DNA from: CAVSVP01 sp963731125 | GTDB lineage: Bacteria > Pseudomonadota > Gammaproteobacteria > Competibacterales > Competibacteraceae | DNA: 64,000 nucleotides | Assembly (NCBI GenBank): GCA_963731125.1 | Contig: CAVSVP010000031.1 | Location: 1 to 64,000 of the forward strand | Reading direction: 5' to 3' | Shown here: one piece after another, positions 50,127-59,184 of the stretch | How the letters are laid out: the number at the start of each line of letters is the position of its first letter | How positions within the stretch are numbered: position 1 is the stretch's first letter | Made by a program: the position numbers and the translations under genes | Notes under the pieces: generated by a model | The model's database searches: none | Told to the model about the DNA's origin: nothing | What the model saw: the letters and a program-made list of their open reading frames with translations, nothing else

Positions 50127-52964
50127 ATGCTGCCGGTTGCCTATGAAAATCTTTTTAAGAACCTGCAGGACTTTATCCCTGCAACACGATTGATCCGTGA
50201 TCCGCTGCGCACGCTAGCGTACGGAACCGACGCCAGCTTTTATCGGCTGATTCCAAAGCTGGTGGTGAGGGCCAATAGTGAGGAGGAAGTGCGGCGTATC
50301 CTCCAACTTACCCATGCACACGGTACACCAGTCACCTTCCGGGCTGCCGGTACCAGTTTGTCTGGACAGGCAATTAGCGATTCGGTACTGGTGATGCTGG
50401 GTTATGAAGGCTGGCGAGACTACAAGATCAGCGATGATGCCGCCACGATTCGCCTTCAGCCAGGCATTATCGGCGCCCAAGCCAATGTCTATCTAGCCCC
50501 TTTAGGCCGCAAGATCGGACCGGATCCGGCATCCATCAACGCCGCCAAAATCGGTGGCATCGCCGCTAATAACGCCAGTGGCATGTGCTGTGGCACCGCC
50601 CAGAACAGTTACAAGACTTTGAAAAGCATGCGGTTAGTGCTTGCCGACGCGAGTGTTCTGGATACCGGTGACGCAGCGAGCCGTGAAGCTTTTGCAAAAA
50701 GCCATACAGAACTCCTGGATAAACTGTTAGCTCTAGTCCGCCGTGTCCGCGAAAACACCACCTTAGCCGAGCGTATCCGCACCAAGTTCAAGATCAAAAA
50801 CACGACCGGTTATAGCCTAAACGCACTGGTGGATTTCGAAGATCCTTTTGAAATTTTGCAACATTTAATGATCGGTTCCGAGGGGACGCTTGGTTTTATT
50901 TCCGAGATTACTTATTGGACGGTCGAAGAACACGCTTATAAGGCTAGTGCGCTGCCTATTTTTCCGGATGTCAAAACCGCCTGTGAGGCTGTGGCCATCC
51001 TCAAGACGCAGCCAATAGCCGCAGCGGAACTCATGGACGGGGCGTCCTTACGTGCGGTTGCCGGTAAACCGGGTGTCCCTGAGCATCTGGCGGGGTTGCC
51101 GGAAGAGGCGGCCGCCCTCTTGATCGAAACCCGGGCGGCGGATGGAGACACGTTGGTAGCGCAGATAGAGGCCATTAAGGGAGCCATTGCGAATGTACAG
51201 ACCCTGCATCCCGCGGCATTTACGGATAAAGTGGCGGAGTACACACTGCTTTGGAATATTCGCAAAGGGTTGTTCCCCGCCGTCGGGTCAGTGCGAGACA
51301 CCGGCACCACAGTCATTATTGAGGACATTGCCTTCGAAGTGCCCAAATTAGCGTCAGCCATGTTGGATTTGCAGGCGCTGTTTAGAAAGTATGATTATTG
51401 CGAAGCCATTATTTTTGGTCATGCCCTAGAGGGAAACGTACACTTTGTCATTACGCCGGACTTCGGTAAATCTGAGGAGATAGATCGTTACCGTCGGTTT
51501 ATGGACGACGTCTGCGCTATGGTGGTCAAAAAATATGACGGTTCGCTCAAGGCTGAACATGGTACTGGCCGCAATATGGCGCCTTTTGTTGAGATGGAAT
51601 GGGGTGCAGAGGCTTATGGCCTAATGCATGAGATCAAAGCCATATTCGATCCGGACAATCTCCTTAATCCCGGCGTGATTATCAACGCCGATCCTGAAGT
51701 GCATATTAAACACCTCAAGCCGATGTTTCCCGTGGATCCATTAGTGGATAAATGCATCGAATGCGGGTTCTGTGAGCCGAACTGTCCTTCCCAGGCGCTG
51801 TCTTTCACTCCCCGCCAGCGTATTGTCGGATTGCGGGAACTGGCTCGGCTGGCGGCATCTGGAGAAGACCAAGAACTCCGGCAGGCCATGGAGAAATCAT
51901 ATCAATATCAAGGTGTGGATACCTGTGCCGTAGATAGTCTCTGTTCCCTGGCCTGTCCCGTGAGTATCGACACCGGTAAGATGATGAAGCAGTTGCGTGC
52001 CCAGCGGCTTGGTAAACCCGCTCAGCAAACGTCTGCTTGGATGGCAGGGCATTTTGCCGGCGTTACCGCTGCTACCCGGTTTGGACTCGCTACCGCCAAT
52101 CTTGCTCACACAGCTCTGGGTACGTCGGTGATGACCCATGTTGCGGGTGGTGTGCGTAAGCTATCGGGAAACCGAGTACCCCTCTGGAATCCCTATATGC
52201 CTACGGCGGGCAAAATGCCTAAGCCCAATGGCAAAGCGGATGCTAATAAACCCCGGGTGGTCTATTTTCCCAGCTGTGCCAGCCGCGCCATGGGCCCGGC
52301 GAAAGGGGATCCGGAGTCTGAAGCCTTGCCGGTCAAGACCGAGGCGCTACTCCGCAAGGCGGGGTTTACCGTTGTCTATCCGGAGCACTGCGCACCCTTG
52401 TGCTGCGGCCAGCCGTTCGAGAGCAAAGGCTTGCCCGCACAGGCTGAAGACAAAGTGCGGGAGCTTGAACAGGCTCTGCTTAAAGCCAGCCGCAACGGTC
52501 AAGATCCTATTGTCTTTGATACCAGCCCCTGTGCCTTTAAATTTAAACGCGATGTCCGAGCAAAACTTCAGCTGTACGATATTACCGAGTTTATTCATGA
52601 CGTTCTGCTGGAACGGCTGACGTTTCAGAAACTGCCGGAAACGGTAGCTATCCACTCAACCTGCAGCACCATTAAGATGGGTTTGCAGGGTAAGCTTAAG
52701 AAAATTGCTGAGGCCTGCGTAGAAAAAGTGATTGTGCCTGATGAAGTCGCTTGCTGCGGCTGGTCCGGAGATCGCGGCTTTACTTATCCGGAGCTCAATG
52801 CCAGTGCCCTGCGCAACCTAAAGTCGGCCTTACCGGACGCTTGTACCTCCGGTTACTCCACCAGTCGTACCTGCGAAATCGGTCTGTCATTGCACAGCGG
52901 GTGTTACTATCGTTCGGTGGTCTATCTCGTAGACCGCTGTGCTCAGGTTAAGACGTCCTTATAA
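50127..52964 (+). CDS. dld: FAD- and Fe-S-containing D-lactate dehydrogenase (Dld-II type)
   Basis: This is a 945-residue fusion. The FAD-binding PCMH domain (VTFRAAGTSLSGQAISDSVL near 75, AAKIGGIAANNASGMCCGTA near 140) comes first, then a flavoprotein C-terminal domain (FGHALEGNVHFVITPDF; ALKAEHGTGRN). Two ferredoxin-like motifs follow (CIECGFCEPNCPSQALSF near 543; CAVDSLCSLACPVSIDTG near 594). Two CCG-type segments (CCGQPFESKG near 759; CCGWSGDRGF near 877) close the protein. This architecture is that of quinone-linked D-lactate dehydrogenases, close to GlcD+GlcF fusions, so 2-hydroxyacid specificity could be wider. It lies in line between lutC and the lactate permease. Confidence 0.9.
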   Translation: MLPVAYENLFKNLQDFIPATRLIRDPLRTLAYGTDASFYRLIPKLVVRANSEEEVRRILQLTHAHGTPVTFRAAGTSLSGQAISDSVLVMLGYEGWRDYKISDDAATIRLQPGIIGAQANVYLAPLGRKIGPDPASINAAKIGGIAANNASGMCCGTAQNSYKTLKSMRLVLADASVLDTGDAASREAFAKSHTELLDKLLALVRRVRENTTLAERIRTKFKIKNTTGYSLNALVDFEDPFEILQHLMIGSEGTLGFISEITYWTVEEHAYKASALPIFPDVKTACEAVAILKTQPIAAAELMDGASLRAVAGKPGVPEHLAGLPEEAAALLIETRAADGDTLVAQIEAIKGAIANVQTLHPAAFTDKVAEYTLLWNIRKGLFPAVGSVRDTGTTVIIEDIAFEVPKLASAMLDLQALFRKYDYCEAIIFGHALEGNVHFVITPDFGKSEEIDRYRRFMDDVCAMVVKKYDGSLKAEHGTGRNMAPFVEMEWGAEAYGLMHEIKAIFDPDNLLNPGVIINADPEVHIKHLKPMFPVDPLVDKCIECGFCEPNCPSQALSFTPRQRIVGLRELARLAASGEDQELRQAMEKSYQYQGVDTCAVDSLCSLACPVSIDTGKMMKQLRAQRLGKPAQQTSAWMAGHFAGVTAATRFGLATANLAHTALGTSVMTHVAGGVRKLSGNRVPLWNPYMPTAGKMPKPNGKADANKPRVVYFPSCASRAMGPAKGDPESEALPVKTEALLRKAGFTVVYPEHCAPLCCGQPFESKGLPAQAEDKVRELEQALLKASRNGQDPIVFDTSPCAFKFKRDVRAKLQLYDITEFIHDVLLERLTFQKLPETVAIHSTCSTIKMGLQGKLKKIAEACVEKVIVPDEVACCGWSGDRGFTYPELNASALRNLKSALPDACTSGYSTSRTCEIGLSLHSGCYYRSVVYLVDRCAQVKTSL

Positions 52965-53126
52965 AGTCCGACCCGGCATCATATACCCCACAGCTAACCA
53001 TAAACACGTTGCGCTAAAACCCAAAGCAGATTGCATATCATCGGTGAGGCCTGAAAGCAGGGATGCGCCGGGCCTAAACACGCTTTATAACAAAAATCCT
53101 GTTAAACCCTCGGGAGGTATGTATCG

Positions 53127-54737
53127 ATGAATAACTATAGTGGCTGGGATATCGTCATTGCCATCGCGCCGATTGTCATTTTGATTTATTTAATGACCAA
53201 GAAAAATAGCGTCCCTTCCTATATTGCCTTGCCTATCACGGCAGGTCTGGTCTATCTCATTAAGTTGATTTATTTCGATGCCGATCCCAATTTAGTGAAT
53301 GCCACGGTCATTAACGGCCTGCTAACGGCATGGGTGCCCATTTTTATTATCTGGGGCGCTATTTTGTTATTTAAGACCATGGAACATACCGGTGCCATGG
53401 ACACCGTGCGCACTTGGCTCAATGGCATTAGCGTCAATCCGGTAGCGCAGTTAATGATTATCGGCTGGGCCTTTGCCTTTCTTATCGAGGGTGCCAGCGG
53501 ATTCGGCACACCGGCGGCAATTGCCGCGCCGATATTAGTGGGTTTGGGATTTCAGCCCCTAGCGGTGGCCTGTCTTGCGCTGGTGATGAACTCCGTGCCT
53601 GTCACCTTTGGCGCCGTGGGCACACCTACCTGGTTTGGTCTAGGACAACTGAAACAACTCAGTTCACCGGAAATTCTTCAAATCGGTGCTGAATCAGCCA
53701 TTATGCATTCCGTTGCCGCTCTGGTGATTCCGCTGATCGCTCTGTCTTTCGTAGTCTCCTGGAAGGAGATCGGCAGAAATCTGTTGTTTATCTATCTTAG
53801 CATCCTAAGTTGTGTCGTCCCCTATCTGTTGATTGCATTTTTCAACTACGAATTTCCCTCTCTCGTAGGCGGTATGATCGGGCTGATTCTCTCGGTGTTT
53901 TTTGCCAAGCGGGGGATTGGCTTGGCGGCGGCAGAGACGAGTGCTGCCCCGGCATCGGAAAAAATTTCGGGCGGTACCTTGACAAAAGCCTTCTTTCCCA
54001 TCTGGGGCACCATCGCCATTCTCGTGTTGACCCGGATTCAGCAGTTGGGGCTAAAGGATTTATTGAATACGGCAGAGCCGACGTACAATATCGTGCTGGG
54101 TACCTTGGGGCAGTTCAGCATCAGCCCCGCCTTGGTACTGCAACTGACCAATATTTTCGGAGCAGAGAGCGCTTGGAAGTTTCAAGCCCTCTATATACCG
54201 GCATTTATTCCCTTCTTTCTGGTGGTGGCGATTTCCTTTGCGCTATTCGGTACCAACGGAGCCGCGATGAAGCGGATATGGACGGAGACTTACGATCGGA
54301 TGACAAAACCGATTCTGGCGCTGCTGGGGGCACTGGTTTTAGTGAAATTACTCACGGTTGGCGGCGAGCAGGCCATGAGCATTATTATTGGCCAGGCGTT
54401 CGCCGATGCCTTTGGAGGAAGCTGGTTGTACGTGGCTTCTTATCTCGGCGCCCTGGGCGCGTTCTTCTCCGGTTCCAATACGGTTTCTAATCTAACGTTT
54501 GCCGGCATCCAGTATTCTATTGCTCAGACGCTGGGGTTGAATACCTCATTGGTTCTGGCGATGCAGTCGGTGGGCGGCGCAATGGGTAATATGGTCTGTA
54601 TCAATAATATCGTCGCTGTCTGCTCGATTCTAGGTATTGTGGCCAAGGAAGGGTTTATTATTAAAAGAACCGTCTGGCCCATGCTGCTTTACGGGGTTAT
54701 AGTCGCCATTGTCGGTGTATTTTTACGTTTTTGGTAA
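53127..54737 (+). CDS. lldP: L-lactate permease
   Basis: This 536-residue LctP-family proton symporter has about 12-14 membrane helices. Family blocks: AFLIEGASGFGTPAAIAAPI near 115, VPVTFGAVGTPTWFGLGQL near 150, GALGAFFSGSNTVSNLTFAG near 445 and QSVGGAMGNMVCINNIVAVC near 480. GGGAGG lies 14 bp before ATG 53127. It closes the lactate gene set and should import both D- and L-lactate for Dld and LutABC. Confidence 0.94.
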   Translation: MNNYSGWDIVIAIAPIVILIYLMTKKNSVPSYIALPITAGLVYLIKLIYFDADPNLVNATVINGLLTAWVPIFIIWGAILLFKTMEHTGAMDTVRTWLNGISVNPVAQLMIIGWAFAFLIEGASGFGTPAAIAAPILVGLGFQPLAVACLALVMNSVPVTFGAVGTPTWFGLGQLKQLSSPEILQIGAESAIMHSVAALVIPLIALSFVVSWKEIGRNLLFIYLSILSCVVPYLLIAFFNYEFPSLVGGMIGLILSVFFAKRGIGLAAAETSAAPASEKISGGTLTKAFFPIWGTIAILVLTRIQQLGLKDLLNTAEPTYNIVLGTLGQFSISPALVLQLTNIFGAESAWKFQALYIPAFIPFFLVVAISFALFGTNGAAMKRIWTETYDRMTKPILALLGALVLVKLLTVGGEQAMSIIIGQAFADAFGGSWLYVASYLGALGAFFSGSNTVSNLTFAGIQYSIAQTLGLNTSLVLAMQSVGGAMGNMVCINNIVAVCSILGIVAKEGFIIKRTVWPMLLYGVIVAIVGVFLRFW

Positions 54738-54774
54738 TCACGTTGTCTATACTCAGGGCGGGGTTGGGATAGCA

Positions 54775-54808
54775 GCGCCAAGAACAGCTCGTTAAGCTGT
54801 TCTGGCGC
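54775..54808. repeat. Stem-loop after lldP
   Basis: GCGCCAAGAACAGCT pairs with AGCTGTTCTGGCGC (one bulged base) around CGTTA. It lacks a T-run on either strand, so it may be a processing or protective stem rather than a classic terminator. Confidence 0.5.
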
Positions 54809-54948
54809 CCACCGACAAAAGCGACTAGGCAAGCAGCATTTAGCTGCCATACTTAATGACAGTGCGGCAACTTCGGCAAGCGCTGAAGCCGTCGCCGGTG
54901 CGTAAGCATAGTAAGCAAATTCACAATCACCAATGGGAGATAAATAAA

Positions 54949-55374
54949 ATGCCTGCACGAACTTCTTCGGCTCAATGGAAAGGCACTTTAAAAGAAGGTC
55001 AGGGAGTGATGAAACTCGGTAGCGGCGCCTACGAGGGACCCTACTCCTTTCCGTCCCGCTTTGAAAGCGGGCAGGGTACGAATCCGGAAGAATTGATCGC
55101 GGCAGCCCATGCAGGCTGTTTTTCCATGGCATTTTCTATGTTGCTAGGCAACGCAGGCTACACGCCGACACGGATTGATACGACCGCCAGAGTGCATTTG
55201 GATGCGGTTGACGGAGGTTTCGCCATCAGCCGGATTGAATTAAACACCGAGGCCGAGGTGTCAGGTATCGACGAAGCCACGTTTCAAGCCCAGGCCAAGG
55301 CTGCTAAAGAAAACTGTCCGGTCTCCAAGGCGCTGGCCGGACCTAACATTAGCCTGGAGGCGAAGTTGGTTTAA
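54949..55374 (+). CDS. osmC: OsmC/Ohr-family peroxiredoxin
   Basis: The 141-residue protein has both peroxidatic and resolving cysteines in place: HAGCFSMAFSMLL (about 55) and KENCPVSKALAG (about 122). The N terminus SAQWKGTLKEGQGVMKLGSG is typical of OsmC. It reduces organic and lipid hydroperoxides. GGGAG lies 12 bp before ATG 54949. Its 3' end overlaps the convergent hydrolase by 26 bp. Confidence 0.92.
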   Translation: MPARTSSAQWKGTLKEGQGVMKLGSGAYEGPYSFPSRFESGQGTNPEELIAAAHAGCFSMAFSMLLGNAGYTPTRIDTTARVHLDAVDGGFAISRIELNTEAEVSGIDEATFQAQAKAAKENCPVSKALAGPNISLEAKLV

Positions 55375-56134
55375 TCCGCTTAGCGATTCGCTCTGTGGAG
55401 TGGCGTTGTAAGAAGCGGGTAATTTCTAGGGCAAAGCAGTCGCCGCGCCAGGTATTGGTGGCTGCGACATGAGTGGCATAGGGCAGCACCCATAGACTGG
55501 CGTCGGGAATATTCTCAAACATTTCCAGGGCCTGTTCCAGCGGTACGATAGGATCGCGGTCGCCAACGATTATCAGCGCAGGTTGGCTGATACGGCTCAA
55601 GACTTCGAGATCGTGAGCATGCTCTGAGGTAGCTGGATCCAGAGCCTCGGACACTCGGCCGATGACCGTTTTCCAGGCTTCCGGACCGCCCTGCGGGGTG
55701 TGGATGTCGCTCAACCACCCATGCAAACCCACTTTACGCCAGTACTCGGGATCCGCCATGCCCCGAGTACCGGCGTGAGTATCGGTGTCTTTACGATATC
55801 CTACGCGGAACAACACCAGCTTATTAACACGCGACGAATAATGGACTGTTGCCCAGAGAGCCACCGCACCACCCATGGAAGAACCTACCAGATGAGCCTG
55901 GTGAATGTTTAGCTTATCCATGAGTTCAATCACTTCGCGGCCGATGTCGCCAATGGTGAGCTTTTCCGCAATCATAGGCGTGTTGCCATGCCCCAATTGA
56001 TCCGGAATGATGACGCGGAAATGGCGGGCCAGCGCCGTGATCTGAGGGCTCCATTCCTTGCCGCTCATACCGCCGCTATGCAAGAGAATGACCGTGTCGC
56101 CTGTACCCGTTTCGGTGTAGTGCAGTATGCTCAT
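55349..56134 (-). CDS. Alpha/beta hydrolase, 261 aa
   Basis: Motifs: oxyanion region LLHSGGMSGKEWS, nucleophile elbow LVGSSMGGAVAL (Ser about 96), acid in IIVGDRDPIVP (about 205) and His in PYATHVAATNT (about 233), so the triad is complete. It resembles 3-oxoadipate-enol-lactonase-like and esterase family members; the substrate cannot be read from sequence. It stands back-to-back with a second hydrolase in the plus direction. Confidence 0.85.
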   Translation of the reverse strand: MSILHYTETGTGDTVILLHSGGMSGKEWSPQITALARHFRVIIPDQLGHGNTPMIAEKLTIGDIGREVIELMDKLNIHQAHLVGSSMGGAVALWATVHYSSRVNKLVLFRVGYRKDTDTHAGTRGMADPEYWRKVGLHGWLSDIHTPQGGPEAWKTVIGRVSEALDPATSEHAHDLEVLSRISQPALIIVGDRDPIVPLEQALEMFENIPDASLWVLPYATHVAATNTWRGDCFALEITRFLQRHSTERIAKRIKPTSPPG

Positions 56135-56274
56135 GGTGATTGACTACCATTGTCATTGCAGGTTTTAGTAATTATAGTCTCTTTACTCTGCATCCTGTTG
56201 CAGGTTGCGTTTTAAGTAGGCTTCACTACTACAACTATCAATGGTTTTTTAAACAGAAAAAACAGCTTATAGCA

Positions 56275-57129
56275 ATGCGCGCTAATCATTTTTTAGGATT
56301 CGGTCCCCATGGGTTTCATCGAGTGCACTATACCGAATGGGGAGACCCCACCAACGATCGGGTATTGGTCTGTGTCCATGGTTTGACTCGTACAGGGCGA
56401 GATTTCGATTTTCTCGCGGCGGCGTTGGCAGCCGATTATCGCGTTATCTGCCCGGATGTGGTGGGTCGTGGCCAGAGTGAATGGCTAACTCACAAAGCCG
56501 ATTACGGCTATCCTCTTTATATGAACGATATGACGGCCCTACTGGCTCGCAGCGGCGTGGAACAGGTGGATTGGCTAGGCACTTCTATGGGGGGGTTGAT
56601 TGGAATGTTTCTGGCTGCACAACCGGGCAATCCCATCCGTAAGTTAATTATGAACGACGTCGGACCCTTTATTTTTAAAGCCGGCTTGGAGCGGATCGCC
56701 GAGTACGTAGGAAAACCTGTACAGTTTACTCATTTTACGGAGATGGAGCGCTATTTGCGGGTCATTGCCGCTCCATTCGGGCCACTGACCGATGCGCAAT
56801 GGCACCATTTAACCCTGCACAGTGCCCGCCAGTTGCCCTCGGGCGAATACACCTTTGCCTATGATCCTGGGATTGCCGAACCTTTCAAAAGCACCCCCCA
56901 GGACATCGACTTATGGCCGGTATGGGACGCTGTACGTTGTCCGGTGTTAGTCATGCGGGGCGCAGAATCTGACGTACTTGCCCGTGCGGATGCCGAAGCC
57001 ATGCAGGCGCGTGGTCCTATGGCGGAATTGGTCGAGTTTGCCGGTATCGGTCATGCACCGGCACTAATGACTGCTGAGCAAATTGCGGTAGTTCAGGATT
57101 GGTTATTGGATTCTGGCAAGGCAGCGTGA
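56275..57129 (+). CDS. Alpha/beta hydrolase, 284 aa
   Basis: The motifs are VCVHGLTRTGRDFDFLAAAL (oxyanion HG), LGTSMGGLIGMFLA (nucleophile Ser about 107), LVMRGAESDVL (acid) and GIGHAPALM (His about 262). The lipase-like fold with complete triad is clear. ATG 56275 (MRANHFLGFGPHG) is preferred; an in-frame extension to 56140 would enter the opposite hydrolase's promoter region. Substrate unknown. Confidence 0.85.
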   Translation: MRANHFLGFGPHGFHRVHYTEWGDPTNDRVLVCVHGLTRTGRDFDFLAAALAADYRVICPDVVGRGQSEWLTHKADYGYPLYMNDMTALLARSGVEQVDWLGTSMGGLIGMFLAAQPGNPIRKLIMNDVGPFIFKAGLERIAEYVGKPVQFTHFTEMERYLRVIAAPFGPLTDAQWHHLTLHSARQLPSGEYTFAYDPGIAEPFKSTPQDIDLWPVWDAVRCPVLVMRGAESDVLARADAEAMQARGPMAELVEFAGIGHAPALMTAEQIAVVQDWLLDSGKAA

Positions 57130-57150
57130 GGGTGCAGCGAGTGCGCCTGC

Positions 57151-57474
57151 TCAATAGCCATAGTCAAGCGTTTTGATCATTTTAACCTCACCGTCTTGAA
57201 TGTGTAGCCGGCGCATAAATAGGTTGGGACCTAAATTGTAGGTCCAGGCCTCATAGTAAATCATTCGGCAATCGGAGCGATACTCTCCTAGTCGCCAGTC
57301 GAAGATTTGTATGGGTAAACATTCCGCTAAATGCTCGACTAAGTCGGGTTCGCCACAATTTTCCAGGACCTTGATAACACTGTCTCCCCTGGAAATAAGC
57401 CTGTCACCGCAGCGGAACGCCTGTGCGGCGTTAATGCTTAGCAATAAAACAGCCACCGTAAGAAAATATTTCAT
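57151..57474 (-). CDS. DUF2845 exported protein, 107 aa
   Basis: The signal peptide MKYFLTVAVLLLSINAAQA is followed directly by FRCGDRLISRGDSVIKVLEN and CGEPDLVEHL, the DUF2845 pattern with two conserved Cys. A third and fourth Cys (ECLPIQ, SDCRM) could form a second disulphide. It is a periplasmic protein of unknown role. ATG 57474 is chosen for the signal peptide. Confidence 0.85.
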   Translation of the reverse strand: MKYFLTVAVLLLSINAAQAFRCGDRLISRGDSVIKVLENCGEPDLVEHLAECLPIQIFDWRLGEYRSDCRMIYYEAWTYNLGPNLFMRRLHIQDGEVKMIKTLDYGY

Positions 57475-57591
57475 GTTGAGTAGCCAGTGCTCTTCCGACA
57501 GAACAGCGGCGCAAACCATAGACCAGCAGCGTAAACCCATCCAGCATTCAGTATTGTTAGTTATAGCATAGTTTTTTACAGAGACAGCGTG

Positions 57592-58512
57592 TTATTCTTT
57601 TGCGCTGGCGACGACTCTGCGATATTGTCGCGTGGTTAGATAAATACCAAACAAAATTAAACTGATACCTACTGCATGGAAGGTATGTAGAGGCTCGCTC
57701 AGAAACAGCGTGGATTCTATGGTGCCGAAAGCCGGCATCAGATGCAAAAATTGGCCGGCACGATTGGCGCCTAACTCGGTTACCGCACGGTTCCAGAACA
57801 CATAGGCAAGGATAGAGGGAAAAATGGCCACATAAGCGATACTGCTTAGGGTAACGGCATTGATCTGCACGGCTGCACTGTGCCTGAGGTCCCAACTGTA
57901 CAGGGGTGCCAGTATGAATACGCCAATGCATATCGTGACGGTTAAGAATTCCAGGGGATGAAGATCAGGAGGGCGCCATCTGAGACAAACGGAATACAAC
58001 GCCCAGCTTAATACCGCTCCCATAATCCAGATGTCTCCCCTGTTCATTTGCTGTTCCAGGAGAATCTGTAACTCACCTCGTGCCACGATAACTAAAACGC
58101 CCAGCAGAGAGACACCGATTCCCAACAACTGCCAGAGGGTCACACGCGAACGCAACAACAGAAAAGACAACATAACAATGATGACCGGGGTGGTGGAAAC
58201 CATGATGACCGCATTGGTGGCAGAAGTCGACTGCAAGCCGGTGTAGACGAAAGTATTAAAGTTGACGACACCCAAGATGCTGAGTAGTGCGAGGTTTTTC
58301 CAGTAGGGGCGAAGGCGTAGCCAATGAGTGTATCGCCGTAGCCGAACGAAAGGTAGCAGGATTAATAGAGCCACGGCCCAACGCCAAAAAGACAGAGCGA
58401 TAGGCGAAAAGGTTTCGTGTACCGCCCGACCAAGAACAAAGTTGCCTGACCAAAACAAAATAGTCAGGATGAGCAAAAAATAGGGTGAGGGGCGTCGAAT
58501 AGCAGATAACAT
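57592..58512 (-). CDS. EamA/DMT-family transporter
   Basis: The 306 residues have ten hydrophobic segments in two EamA repeats: the first opens with YFLLILTILFWSGNFVLGRA, the second with GDIWIMGAVLSWALYSVCLR near 165. LFLSEPLHTFHAVGISLILFG closes the second repeat. The positively charged end at both termini suggests the usual cytoplasmic orientation. Such proteins export amino acids or other small metabolites; no specificity can be read here. Confidence 0.9.
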   Translation of the reverse strand: MLSAIRRPSPYFLLILTILFWSGNFVLGRAVHETFSPIALSFWRWAVALLILLPFVRLRRYTHWLRLRPYWKNLALLSILGVVNFNTFVYTGLQSTSATNAVIMVSTTPVIIVMLSFLLLRSRVTLWQLLGIGVSLLGVLVIVARGELQILLEQQMNRGDIWIMGAVLSWALYSVCLRWRPPDLHPLEFLTVTICIGVFILAPLYSWDLRHSAAVQINAVTLSSIAYVAIFPSILAYVFWNRAVTELGANRAGQFLHLMPAFGTIESTLFLSEPLHTFHAVGISLILFGIYLTTRQYRRVVASAKE

Positions 58513-58657
58513 AACGTTGAATTCCAAGAGACAATTAAGAGGGGTATGTTACCGAATGGTTTACATAAGCTCTTAAGTAAATCGGGATTTACTCGTCGAG
58601 TTTACGGTCTAAAATTGATATATTGACAAAACGCCTAGTCACCAGAGGTCGGTATTG

Positions 58658-59173
58658 ATGAGAAGACTTTACTTTCTAGTTCCCGAGGTGGAAACCGCCA
58701 AAAAGATTGTCGATGAACTGCTACTGGCGCGCATCGACGAACGGCATATTCATATCGTGGCTAAGAATCATCACGCTTTGGAGCAGGCCCATCTACCGGA
58801 AGCGGGCCTTTTCGAGGAAAGCGATTTTGTGCCTGCGCTAGAACGCGGTTTGGCCGTTGGTGGCGCCACCGGCCTAGTGGCGGGTATTGCCGCAGTGACT
58901 TTTCCACCGGTAGGCTTGGTATTGGGCGGCGGGGCGATTTTGGCTACCAGCCTGCTGGGAGCAGGATTGGGTGCTTGGGTGGCGAGCATGATTGGAGTTT
59001 CGGTACCCAATAGTCATCTGGAACGTTTTCATAAGGCTGTCGAGCAAGGGGAGTTACTCATGCTAATTGATGTGCCTAAGGATCGGGTCGATGAGATCAC
59101 TGAACTGGTAAAAAGCCACCACCCCGACGCCAAGGTGGAAGGTACAGATCCCACTATTCCCGCCTTCCCCTGA
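58658..59173 (+). CDS. Conserved membrane protein with Gly-rich hairpin (DUF1269-like)
   Basis: The N-terminal soluble domain (RRLYFLVPEVETAKKIVDEL, ERHIHIVAKN) has a ferredoxin-like feel. Two tightly packed Gly/Ala-rich membrane segments follow (AVGGATGLVAGIAAVTFPPV; LVLGGGAILATSLLGAGLGA), then a C-terminal ligand-like domain (LLMLIDVPKDRVDEITELVK). This is the pattern of DUF1269-type proteins. GAGGT precedes ATG 58658. Function unknown. Confidence 0.75.
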   Translation: MRRLYFLVPEVETAKKIVDELLLARIDERHIHIVAKNHHALEQAHLPEAGLFEESDFVPALERGLAVGGATGLVAGIAAVTFPPVGLVLGGGAILATSLLGAGLGAWVASMIGVSVPNSHLERFHKAVEQGELLMLIDVPKDRVDEITELVKSHHPDAKVEGTDPTIPAFP

Positions 59174-59184
59174 TCCCGGTCATG

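Noticed and set aside
53810..54490. 226-codon plus-strand frame inside lldP
   Set aside because: Out-of-frame reading within the permease; no independent start signal or domain.
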